The notes below the pieces were generated by a model. The model made no database searches. It saw nothing but the letters and a program-made list of their open reading frames with translations, and was not told where the DNA came from. Positions 32,583-39,468 of a stretch of 39,468 nt of DNA are shown here, one piece after another. Source of the DNA: DASSFZ01 sp036514635 (GTDB lineage Bacteria; Chloroflexota; Anaerolineae; Fen-1058); NCBI GenBank assembly GCA_036514635.1, contig DATBWU010000412.1, positions 1 through 39,468 on the forward strand, written 5' to 3'. Position 1 is the first letter of the stretch. Each line of letters begins with the position of its first letter. Made by a program: the position numbers and the translations under genes.

Positions 32583-33389
32583 GTGCCCAAAATCCGGCTC
32601 GATCATTTGCTCGTGGAGCGAGGACTGGTAGACAGTCGCGCGCGCGGCCAGCGGCTGATCATGGCCGGTGAAGTGCTGCTGGGTGATCGCGTCGCCGACA
32701 AGCCGGGTCTTCTGGTTCCGCCCGATGCCAATATTCGCATCCGAGCACCGCTGCCCTACGTCAGCCGGGGCGGCTTCAAACTGGCCGCCGCGCTGGATGC
32801 GTTCGACGCGCCGGTTCAGGGATCGGTGTGTGCGGACGTGGGCGCATCGACCGGCGGATTCACCGACGCGCTCTTGCAGCGCGGCGCGGCGCGGGTCATC
32901 GCCATCGACGTCGGCTACGGCCAACTCGATTGGAAACTGCGCAACGATCCGCGCGTCACGGTGCTCGACCGGACGAATGCGCGACTGTTGACCGCCTTGC
33001 CGCCCGATCCGATTACCGGCAGCCCGACCCTCGCCCGCGTCGTGACGATCGACGTGTCGTTCATCTCGTTGACGCTGATCCTGCCTGCAGTGGCTCACTG
33101 GATCACCAGCGACGCGCATGTGATCGCACTGATCAAGCCGCAATTTGAAGCAGGGCGCGAACGCGTCGGCAAAGGCGGCGTAGTGCGCGATCCGAGCGTG
33201 CATCGCCAGGTGTTGAAGTCGGTTCTCGGTTGGGCCGTGGATCGCGGTTGGATCGTGCGGGGGTTAATCCGCTCGCCGATCGAAGGCCCGGCGGGCAATA
33301 TGGAGTTTCTGGCCTGGCTGGCGCGGCCCGCCACCGGCACAACACACATCGACATCGCGTCGGCTATCGACCGAGTTGTCTCGCAGTAA
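32583..33389 (+). CDS. tlyA: TlyA family rRNA 2'-O-methyltransferase
   Basis: A 268-residue protein with an N-terminal S4 RNA-binding domain (about 4-60, RLDHLLVERGLVDSRARGQR) and an FtsJ-like methyltransferase domain with SAM motif DVGASTGGFTD at 85-95. K66, the LIKPQFEAGR lysine and the MEFL glutamate fit the catalytic K-D-K-E set. TlyA enzymes 2'-O-methylate cytidines in 16S and 23S rRNA, which can affect capreomycin susceptibility; a hemolysin label is historical. The start is GTG at 32583, apparently leaderless. Confidence 0.94.
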   Translation: MPKIRLDHLLVERGLVDSRARGQRLIMAGEVLLGDRVADKPGLLVPPDANIRIRAPLPYVSRGGFKLAAALDAFDAPVQGSVCADVGASTGGFTDALLQRGAARVIAIDVGYGQLDWKLRNDPRVTVLDRTNARLLTALPPDPITGSPTLARVVTIDVSFISLTLILPAVAHWITSDAHVIALIKPQFEAGRERVGKGGVVRDPSVHRQVLKSVLGWAVDRGWIVRGLIRSPIEGPAGNMEFLAWLARPATGTTHIDIASAIDRVVSQ

Positions 33390-33402
33390 ACGCAAAACTT
33401 GA

Positions 33403-33460
33403 TCCACGAATCTCCACCAATCTGCACGAATGATTCGTGGCGATTCGTGAAGAGTCGTGG
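33403..33460. repeat. CCACGAATCT palindromic repeat upstream of the kinase gene
   Basis: TCCACGAATCTCCACCAATC faces GATTCGTGAAGAGTCGTGGA as an imperfect inverted repeat. It fills most of the gap between tlyA and the kinase and ends 12 bases before the kinase ATG. Confidence 0.7.
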
Positions 33461-33472
33461 ACACGGTTAAAT

Positions 33473-34795
33473 ATGGCTCAAGGTCAATCATCCACCTCAG
33501 GTACCGGTCCGCTGCGCGATACGATCGTCACGCTGCGGCGGCAGGCGGCACGCTTGCAACGCATCCTGGAGATCAGCCGCGTGCTGACCGGCACACTCGA
33601 CATCGACAAACTGCTCAACATCATCCTGGAAGCCTCGACCGAGTTGACCGACACCGAGGCGGCCTCGATCATGCTCCTCGACGAGCGGAGCGGCGAGCTG
33701 GTCTTCGCCGCCTCGACCGGATCGAAGAAAGAAGAACTGGCCAACGTCCGCGTGCCGATCGACGGCAGTATTGCCGGGACGATCTTGAAACAACGCGCGC
33801 CGCTGGTCGTCGGCGACGTGACCCAAGACCCGCGCCACTTCGGCATGGCCGCGCAGAGGACGGGTTTCCTCACCCGCTCGATCCTCGGCGTGCCGATGAC
33901 GATCAAAGACCGGCCCATCGGCGTGCTGGAGGCGCTCAACAAGAAACACGCGGCTTACTTCGGCGAAGAAGACATCCAGGTGCTGACGACGTTTGCCAAC
34001 CAGGCGGCGGTCGCCGTCGAGAATGCCCGGCTGGTGGCCGAGCTGCGCCGGACGTACCAGAAGTTGAACGATCTCGACCGGCGCAAGAGCGATTTTATCG
34101 CCATCGCCTCGCACGAGCTGCGCACGCCGCTCAACCTGATCCTGGGCTACGCGGCGATGCTGCAAGAAGACGCCGCCGGCCAGCACGCCGAGCAACTGGA
34201 AGGCGTGCTGAAAGGCGCGCAGCAGTTGCGCACGCTGATCGACGACATGATCAACTTACAGCACGTCGACGCGGGCGAATCGGTGGTCAGCCCCACCCGA
34301 TTCAGCGTGGCGGAGTTGATCCAATCGGTCCTCGCCGCGTGCAAAGACATGGCGAGCTCCAAGAACCACCTGATCCGGATCGACCTGCCCGATCCTAACC
34401 TGGCGCTCAACGCCGACTGGGAGAAGACGCGGCTGGCGCTGAACAACATCGTCGTGAACGCGATCCGGTTCACGCCGCCCAACGGGCGCATCGAGATTTC
34501 GGGCCGGCCGGTCAACGGCGAAGTGCAGGTGTCGGTGGCGGACAACGGTATCGGCGTCCCGCAGAAAGACCTCGACCGCATCTTCGAGCGGTTCTACCAG
34601 GTCGAGCCGCACATCGCGCGCAAGCACGGCGGGCTGGGGCTGGGATTGGCGATCAGCAAGAGCATGGTCGAATTGCACGGCGGGCGCATCTGGTGCGAGA
34701 GCATCGAAGGCAAAGGCAGCCGCTTCACCTTCGCGCTGCCCGCCGACGGGCCGAAGCGCGTCAAAAGGGCAACGACACCGCTGCGGACGCGGTGA
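33473..34795 (+). CDS. Soluble GAF-domain sensor histidine kinase
   Basis: A 440-residue cytoplasmic kinase without membrane helices. An N-terminal coiled segment leads into a GAF domain (about 45-187), then a HisKA domain with IASHELRTPL (phospho-acceptor His214) and an HATPase_c domain with N-box NNIVVNAI, G1 DNGIGVP, F-box FERFYQ and G2 GGLGLGLAIS. GAF domains bind small molecules or cofactors. No response regulator is adjacent. No Shine-Dalgarno site precedes the ATG; an upstream start lies inside the repeat. It is followed 23 bases later by the first VVGRDK protein. Confidence 0.94.
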   Translation: MAQGQSSTSGTGPLRDTIVTLRRQAARLQRILEISRVLTGTLDIDKLLNIILEASTELTDTEAASIMLLDERSGELVFAASTGSKKEELANVRVPIDGSIAGTILKQRAPLVVGDVTQDPRHFGMAAQRTGFLTRSILGVPMTIKDRPIGVLEALNKKHAAYFGEEDIQVLTTFANQAAVAVENARLVAELRRTYQKLNDLDRRKSDFIAIASHELRTPLNLILGYAAMLQEDAAGQHAEQLEGVLKGAQQLRTLIDDMINLQHVDAGESVVSPTRFSVAELIQSVLAACKDMASSKNHLIRIDLPDPNLALNADWEKTRLALNNIVVNAIRFTPPNGRIEISGRPVNGEVQVSVADNGIGVPQKDLDRIFERFYQVEPHIARKHGGLGLGLAISKSMVELHGGRIWCESIEGKGSRFTFALPADGPKRVKRATTPLRTR

Positions 34796-34818
34796 ATTCA
34801 AATAAGGGGGAGCCTCTC

Positions 34819-35229
34819 ATGACTAAAGGCACAGCGAAAAGGGGCGTTAAGATCGACAGTCGCCAGACGCCCGGTACCGGTAAGCGCAGCGGCGGCGTCG
34901 ATATCAGCGGCAAGAACGTCAAAATCGGCGGCGACGTAGTCGGACGCGACAAGATAGTGAAGGGTGGCGATGTCGCCAAAGCGTTCGAGCCGCTGAAAGC
35001 GGCCCTGAAGCAAGCACCGGCAGATAAAATGGCCGAGGCTGAACAGAAGGTAGCCGATCTGCAGGCGCAGGCGCAGTCGAAGACGCCGGACATCGGCGTG
35101 GTCGGCAAGGCGCTCAAGTGGCTGAAGAAGAATGTGCCCGGCGTATCCGGCGCGCTGAACACCGTGCTGAATCAGCCGATCATCGGGCAGGGCATCAAAG
35201 ACATCGCTGCGGTCATCCTTGAAGACTGA
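34819..35229 (+). CDS. Small GGDVVGRDK-motif protein
   Basis: A 136-residue soluble protein of unknown function. It has a basic, Gly/Ser-rich N-terminus, then SGKNVKIGGDVVGRDKIVKG at 30-49, a charged helix or coiled coil (about 55-90) and a C-terminal amphipathic segment (ALNTVLNQPIIGQGIKDIAA). The ATG at 34819 is set by GGGGGAG seven bases upstream. It follows the kinase by 23 bases and is probably co-transcribed. The motif recurs in the next protein, so the two are likely functionally linked. I recall similar VVGRDK tags in bacterial signalling and STAND-type proteins but cannot confirm this here. Confidence 0.78.
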   Translation: MTKGTAKRGVKIDSRQTPGTGKRSGGVDISGKNVKIGGDVVGRDKIVKGGDVAKAFEPLKAALKQAPADKMAEAEQKVADLQAQAQSKTPDIGVVGKALKWLKKNVPGVSGALNTVLNQPIIGQGIKDIAAVILED

Positions 35230-35282
35230 AGAGTAAGCGGCTGACTGCCATTCTGAAGGCGCACAGCGCGCGAAGAATCTCC

Positions 35283-35414
35283 GTAATTGCTCACGCGGCA
35301 GCGCCGGGAGGTGAACCTCCCGGCTGATCACATGGAAGTCGGCTGAAGCCGACTGGTGGATCAGCCGGGTTCACCCCGCTTCCCTCTTTTCAGCCCGGAG
35401 TTTGAACTCCGGGC
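35283..35414. repeat. Hairpin-array element, one recognisable end
   Basis: It begins GTAATTGCTCACGC, the same terminus as the element at 12735-12889, and holds CCGGGAGGTGAACCTCCCGG, AGTCGGCTGAAGCCGACT and the palindrome at 35393-35414 built on CCCGGAGTTTGAACTCCGGG. The opposite terminus is not found, so it may be truncated. The hairpins match those in frame at 23946-24039. Confidence 0.75.
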
Positions 35415-35478
35415 GATGGCCCTGCATGACATCCATATCGGGCCAGAGTGGACTCCGGCCTACTTATTTTGAGTCAAG

Positions 35479-36561
35479 ATGAAACGCGAAGGGAAGAAAC
35501 CGAGCCGCCGCGCATCGGGCAAGCCGGCCGGGAAATCCGCCAAGCAAAATATGACCCGCATCAGCGGCGGCGCGACGGTCAAGGGCCAACACGTCGGCAT
35601 TGGCGGTGACGTCGTCGGGCGAGACAAACTGGTCGCCGGCGACGACATCATCCAGGCCGGGCAGTACGTCGAGCGGCAGACCAACATCAACCTGCCGCGA
35701 AGCGCCCAGATCGCGATCGGCGTAGCCGCTATCGCCATCGTCGTGATGGCGATCGTCGTCATCACCCGTCCGCAGACCATCGTCGTCAACGGCTCCTTCG
35801 AGACCGGAACGACCGAGGGCTGGGTATCCAGCGGCCCGATCGAGGTCGTCGCTACGAATGAGCAAGCCGGCTCGACGATCAGCCGTTACGCAGCGCAGTT
35901 CGGGGTCGGCGCGTCGGTCGAGCAGACCGTGACCGTATCGATTGAGACTCCACTTTTGACGATCGCGTATCGCTCACCCGATGGAAGTGCGCGCGGCACA
36001 CTCAACATCCTCCTCAACGACAACATCGTCTTGAGCGTAACCAGGCCAGGCCAGGACACTGCCTGGCAGACCCTGACCTACGGCATGGATGCATACGCCG
36101 GGCAGCAGGTGCGGCTGCGCGTCGAGTATGTCGCGGAGTTGGGGCGAGCGGGCCGGCTGCTCCATCCGCCCGCGCAGCGACTCGCCGACAGCGTGTGGGT
36201 CACGAGCATCCAAATCACGAGTGCACGCGGGCCGACCGCGTCGCTCCCTCTCACGCCGATAGCGGCACCGGCCACGCAAGCGCCCGTCCGCCCTCTGTCG
36301 CTGAACGTCGTGGAGAATGGCAAGACCTGCCAAGACAGCGCGTACTTCACGATTGACTTCACACTCACCGCACAGGGTGGCGCACCACCTTACACCTACT
36401 TTCACGACATTTCGGAGATCGGCGGCCCTGCGCGCGGGCCGATCACATACCAACTGAGGTGGGGCGAAACCAGCGCCGCCAACGGCACGTTCGCCGTCGT
36501 CGATAGCGCCGGCAACCGCGCCGAAGAGAAATTCTTCTCGACGGCGCTAGAGTGCCCTTAG
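35479..36561 (+). CDS. Membrane-anchored GGDVVGRDK protein with extracytoplasmic beta domain
   Basis: A 360-residue protein. A basic cytosolic N-terminus holds KGQHVGIGGDVVGRDKLVAG (35-54), almost the motif of the preceding small protein. A single membrane helix spans about 76-96. Outside, VVNGSFETG (102-110) opens a carbohydrate-binding/jelly-roll-like beta-sandwich (to about 250), then a linker (APATQAPVRP) and a second beta-rich domain with a possible C-C pair near the end. I do not recognise a named family. No ribosome site is seen before the ATG at 35479. The topology would link an outside ligand to the cytosolic tag. Confidence 0.78.
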   Translation: MKREGKKPSRRASGKPAGKSAKQNMTRISGGATVKGQHVGIGGDVVGRDKLVAGDDIIQAGQYVERQTNINLPRSAQIAIGVAAIAIVVMAIVVITRPQTIVVNGSFETGTTEGWVSSGPIEVVATNEQAGSTISRYAAQFGVGASVEQTVTVSIETPLLTIAYRSPDGSARGTLNILLNDNIVLSVTRPGQDTAWQTLTYGMDAYAGQQVRLRVEYVAELGRAGRLLHPPAQRLADSVWVTSIQITSARGPTASLPLTPIAAPATQAPVRPLSLNVVENGKTCQDSAYFTIDFTLTAQGGAPPYTYFHDISEIGGPARGPITYQLRWGETSAANGTFAVVDSAGNRAEEKFFSTALECP

Positions 36562-36566
36562 GGCCG

Positions 36567-36724
36567 TCTGAAAACTCACCACCACTTGCGCTTTTAACAG
36601 GTTGCCCACAGACGCCAAGACCGCTCGAAGCCCGCGTCCGCGCGGGCGTCTGTCCTGGCCGACCGCGCGGACGCGGTCGGCGAGCAAAAGCGCAAGGCGC
36701 AATGGGTGTTTCAAGGAGGTCGAT
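36567..36724. repeat. Imperfect TIR element after the VVGRDK membrane gene
   Basis: TGAAAACTCACC and TTGCGCTTTT on the left face AAAAGCGCAA and GGGTGTTTCAAGGAGGTCG on the right. The centre has CGCGGACGCGGTCGG and GCCCGCGTCCGCGCGGGC stems. The right end matches 19059-19082. It starts a few bases after the preceding stop codon. The rest of the gap to lepA holds a short CTCTGCGCTCTCTGCG fragment and the promoter. Confidence 0.6.
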
Positions 36725-36813
36725 AAAGAGCGAAGTGCAAATCATGCCCGTATTGAGTATAGCAAGCCTCTGCGCTCTCTGCGTTCTCGGCGGTGAAAAT
36801 CACCTCTTCGGCA

Positions 36814-36822
36814 TGGTATAAT
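36814..36822 (+). promoter_or_regulatory. lepA extended -10 promoter, probable leaderless transcript
   Basis: TGGTATAAT is an extended -10 element with TATAAT at 36817-36822, only nine bases before the lepA ATG. Transcription would begin within about three bases of the ATG, and no Shine-Dalgarno site exists. Confidence 0.65.
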
Positions 36823-36831
36823 CGCCGCAGC

Positions 36832-38634
36832 ATGGACGAGCGGCACATCCGAAACTTCTGCATCATTGCCCACATCGATCACGGCAAATCGACGCTGGCC
36901 GATCGGCTGCTGGAGGTCACTGGCACGATCTCCGCACGCGACATGACCGCGCAGGTGCTCGATTCGATGGACCTGGAACGCGAAAAGGGCGTCACCATCA
37001 AAGCCTCTGCCGTGCGGATGCTTTACACCTCCAAGTCCGGCGAGCCGTACGAACTGAACATGGTCGATACACCCGGCCATGTCGATTTCACCTATGAAGT
37101 TTCGAGGGCGCTGAACGCCTGCGAGGGCGCGATCCTCGTCGTCGATGCGACGCAGGGCGTGGAAGCGCAGACGCTGGCGAATCTGTACCTGGCGATCGAC
37201 GCCGACCTGACTCTCATCCCCGTCGTCAACAAGATCGATCTCGCCTCGGCGCGGCCCGACGAGATCGCCGCCGAGATCGAACACGTGCTGGGCACGCCCG
37301 CCGAGGAAGTTCTGCGCGTCTCGGCCAAGACCGGCATCGGCATCGACGTGCTGCTCGAAGCCGTCATCGAGCGCGTTCCGCAACCCAAAGGCGACCCCGC
37401 CGCGCCGCTGCGCGCGCTGATCTTCGACAGTCACTACGACGCCTTCAAAGGCGTGATCGCTTACGTGCGTGTCATGGATGGCGCGATCGAGCGCAAGACG
37501 CGCCTGCGCTTCATGGCGAGCGGCGCAGAAACCGAGCCGCTGGAACTCGGCACCTTCGCGCCGGATATGAAGCCGGCCGATCGATTGGAAGCCGGCGAGG
37601 TGGGGTACGTTGCCACCGGCCTGAAGACGATCCGCGACTGCCGCGTCGGCGACACGATCACCACGGTCGAGCGGCCTGCGCCGGAGCCGTTGCCCGGCTA
37701 TCGCCCGATCAAGCCGATGGTGTTCGCCGGCATCTACCCGGTCGAAACCGACGACTATCACCAACTCAAGGACGCGCTGGAGAAGCTGCAACTCAACGAT
37801 GCCTCACTCGTGTACGAACCGGAATCGTCGCAGGCGCTGAACTTTGGCTTTCGCTGCGGGTTCCTGGGGTTGTTCCACATGGAGATCATTCAAGAGCGGC
37901 TGGAGCGCGAGTACGGGCTGAACATTATCGCCACCGCGCCGAGCGTCGAGTACGAAGTGGCGAAGACCGACGGCGAAGTCGTCCGCATCGACTCGCCCGC
38001 TGCCCTGCCCGACCCATCGTCCATCGAAGAGATCCGCGAGCCGTGGATGAAGGTGCAGGTGTTCACACCCGCCGAGTACGTCGGCACGGTGATGGACCTG
38101 GTGATCCACCGGCGCGGCGAGCAGGTGGGCATGGAGTATCTCGACCCGAACCGGGTGGTGCTCACGTATCGTCTGCCGCTGTCCGAGATCATCGTCGATT
38201 TCCACGATCAGCTCAAGAGCCGCACGCGCGGCTACGCGTCGATGGATTACACGCTCGACGAGTATCGGGCCGGGAACTTGCAGAAGATGGACATCCTGGT
38301 GAACGAGATGTCGGTCGATGCGCTGGCGCTGATCATCCACAAGGATCAGGCGTACGAGAAAGGCAGCGCGATCACGCGCAAGATGAAAGAGGTGATCCCG
38401 CAGCAGCAGTTCGCGGTCCCGATTCAGGCGGCGGTCGGCGGGCGCATCATCGCGCGGACGACGGTGAAGGCGCTGCGCAAGGATGTGCTGGCGAAGTGCT
38501 ACGGCGGCGACATTACCCGCAAGCGCAAACTGCTGGAGAAGCAGAAGGCGGGCAAGAAGCGGATGAAGATGATCGGCGTCGTCGAGTTGCCGCAGGAAGC
38601 GTTTATGGCGATTTTGAAACTGGGCGAAGAATAA
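36832..38634 (+). CDS. lepA: Elongation factor 4 (LepA)
   Basis: A 600-residue translational GTPase, which acts on stalled or mis-translocated ribosomes. The G1 motif is AHIDHGKST (13-21); GVTIKAS, DTPGHVDF and NKIDLA follow. Domains II, III and V and the LepA-specific C-terminal domain are complete, ending AKCYGGDITRKRKLL then KQKAGKKRMK. The length is standard. The ATG at 36832 matches the family start; a 13-codon upstream extension overlaps the promoter. A strong bidirectional terminator follows immediately. Confidence 0.98.
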   Translation: MDERHIRNFCIIAHIDHGKSTLADRLLEVTGTISARDMTAQVLDSMDLEREKGVTIKASAVRMLYTSKSGEPYELNMVDTPGHVDFTYEVSRALNACEGAILVVDATQGVEAQTLANLYLAIDADLTLIPVVNKIDLASARPDEIAAEIEHVLGTPAEEVLRVSAKTGIGIDVLLEAVIERVPQPKGDPAAPLRALIFDSHYDAFKGVIAYVRVMDGAIERKTRLRFMASGAETEPLELGTFAPDMKPADRLEAGEVGYVATGLKTIRDCRVGDTITTVERPAPEPLPGYRPIKPMVFAGIYPVETDDYHQLKDALEKLQLNDASLVYEPESSQALNFGFRCGFLGLFHMEIIQERLEREYGLNIIATAPSVEYEVAKTDGEVVRIDSPAALPDPSSIEEIREPWMKVQVFTPAEYVGTVMDLVIHRRGEQVGMEYLDPNRVVLTYRLPLSEIIVDFHDQLKSRTRGYASMDYTLDEYRAGNLQKMDILVNEMSVDALALIIHKDQAYEKGSAITRKMKEVIPQQQFAVPIQAAVGGRIIARTTVKALRKDVLAKCYGGDITRKRKLLEKQKAGKKRMKMIGVVELPQEAFMAILKLGEE

Positions 38635-38664
38635 GTGACCGGCACCTGAGAGGTGCCGGTCACT
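38634..38664. terminator. Bidirectional terminator between lepA and pyrC
   Basis: AGTGACCGGCACCT and AGGTGCCGGTCACT form a perfect 14-bp stem with a GAG loop, starting at the last base of the lepA stop codon. TTT follows on the plus strand and TTATTCTT on the minus strand, so it can serve both convergent genes. Confidence 0.9.
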
Positions 38665-38669
38665 TTGAA

Positions 38670-39468
38670 TCAATCCAGTTGCTTCACCCGCTGCCCATAC
38701 CCCGGCTCGACGGTGATGTTCTCGCCGTCAAAGGCCACCTGCCCCCGCAGGAACACCTTTTCGATCTTGCCGCGCACCTGCCAGCCCTCGAACGGCGTCC
38801 AGCCGCAGCGCGTCCGCATCTTCGCCGCTTCGATCTTCCACTGCACGTTAGGATCGACGATCACCAGATCGGCGTGAGCGCCCGGCTCGAGGCGGCCTTT
38901 CTCGGCCAGGTCGAATACCCTGGCCGGGCCGGCGGACGTCAGGCGCACCAGATCGACGTACATCATTTGTTTTTCGTGAACGGCAGTGAGCAGGAGCGGC
39001 AGCATCGTCTCCAGGCCGGGCACGCCCGACGGCGGCGTGGGGCCACGCTTCTCGTCGAGCGTGTGCGGTGCGTGGTCGGTGGCGATCAGGTCGATCGAGG
39101 CGAGGTTCTTCCATAGCGCCTGCGTATCTTGTTCCGGCCGGAGCGGCGGGTTCATTTGTCCTAGCGGGCCGAGATGCCGCTCGATGTCGGTCGACAGGAA
39201 CAGGTGGTGCGGCGAGACTTCGCACGTCACCTGCACGCCGCGCTTCTTCGCATCTGTGACTAACTCTAATTCGCGCGCCGTGGACAGGTGGCAGATGTGG
39301 ATGCGCCGCTTGAGATCGGCGGCCATCGCCAGCGCGCGCTCGACCGCCAGCTCGGCGCACAGCGGGGGCCGGCGCTTGCCGAGTTTGGCGAAGTACTGCA
39401 CCGCGCCTTCGTCCTCGGCGTGCAACGCGATGACGCGATCGGCGGGATAGGCTTTGAAGTGCGCGTAC
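38670..39468 (-). CDS. pyrC: Dihydroorotase (5' end beyond window)
   Basis: The C-terminal 266 or so codons of a class I dihydroorotase, which cyclises carbamoyl aspartate to dihydroorotate in pyrimidine synthesis. Visible motifs are ALHAEDE, HICHLSTARELE, CEVSPHHLFL (metal His region), the metal-ligand Asp in IATDHAPHT, and GVPGLETMLP, then the C-terminal beta domain (GAHADLVIVDP). The frame is open to the window end and continues there, so the start and the N-terminal HxH metal motif are outside. Related cyclic amidohydrolases such as allantoinase remain possible but less likely. Confidence 0.9.
   Translation of the reverse strand, partial: YAHFKAYPADRVIALHAEDEGAVQYFAKLGKRRPPLCAELAVERALAMAADLKRRIHICHLSTARELELVTDAKKRGVQVTCEVSPHHLFLSTDIERHLGPLGQMNPPLRPEQDTQALWKNLASIDLIATDHAPHTLDEKRGPTPPSGVPGLETMLPLLLTAVHEKQMMYVDLVRLTSAGPARVFDLAEKGRLEPGAHADLVIVDPNVQWKIEAAKMRTRCGWTPFEGWQVRGKIEKVFLRGQVAFDGENITVEPGYGQRVKQLD

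Noticed and set aside
36742..37791. 349-codon minus-strand frame opposite lepA
   Set aside because: Antisense to the clearly coding LepA frame, with shadow-type composition.

Overview
The window reads as a GC-rich chromosome segment from a member of the Chloroflexota, probably Anaerolineae-like. This rests on the combination of Chlor_Arch_YYY/DUF2298 and Agl23-type membrane proteins (families reported mainly from Archaea and Chloroflexi), a PTPS-related membrane protein, and typical bacterial recA, lepA, sucCD and tlyA. It is an inference from gene content, not a phylogeny. I see no rRNA, tRNA, CRISPR array or autonomous transposase gene.

Layout. 1-2.9 kb (+): recA and a three-domain S1 RNA-binding protein, each with a near-consensus promoter and a terminator. 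2.9-12.6 kb (-): a small acidic Cys protein, a VKOR/DsbA disulfide pair, moeA, a URO-D family protein, a PTPS-related membrane protein, and sucD and sucC with a toxin-antitoxin-like pair between them. 13-32.3 kb (-): a roughly 19-kb surface-glycosylation locus. It holds four giant GT-C/DUF2298-type membrane proteins, a methyltransferase, a GT4 glycosyltransferase, a CDP-paratose 2-epimerase-like SDR and an LPG-synthase-type flippase-like protein. 32.5-38.7 kb (+): tlyA, a soluble GAF histidine kinase, two proteins sharing a GGDVVGRDK motif, and lepA. The window ends inside a convergent dihydroorotase gene.

Working together. The minus-strand locus looks like a lipid-linked sugar assembly and transfer pathway: a nucleotide-sugar epimerase and a cytosolic GT4 make the donor, and polytopic GT-C enzymes act on the outer face. 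VKOR and DsbA probably oxidise exported proteins. The kinase and the two VVGRDK proteins are consecutive and co-oriented and may form a signalling unit.

The most striking feature is a dense invasion by short non-coding palindromic elements of several families. Several have terminal inverted repeats and flanking direct repeats: CTAAG, a 13-bp repeat, CAAGTG, CATCTGCG. One is cleanly nested inside an older element. They fall into two classes: insertions at or within a few bases of stop codons (moeA, URO-D, methyltransferase, epimerase, GT-C paralogue), and in-frame insertions inside coding regions of the big membrane proteins, where they encode hydrophilic loop segments.
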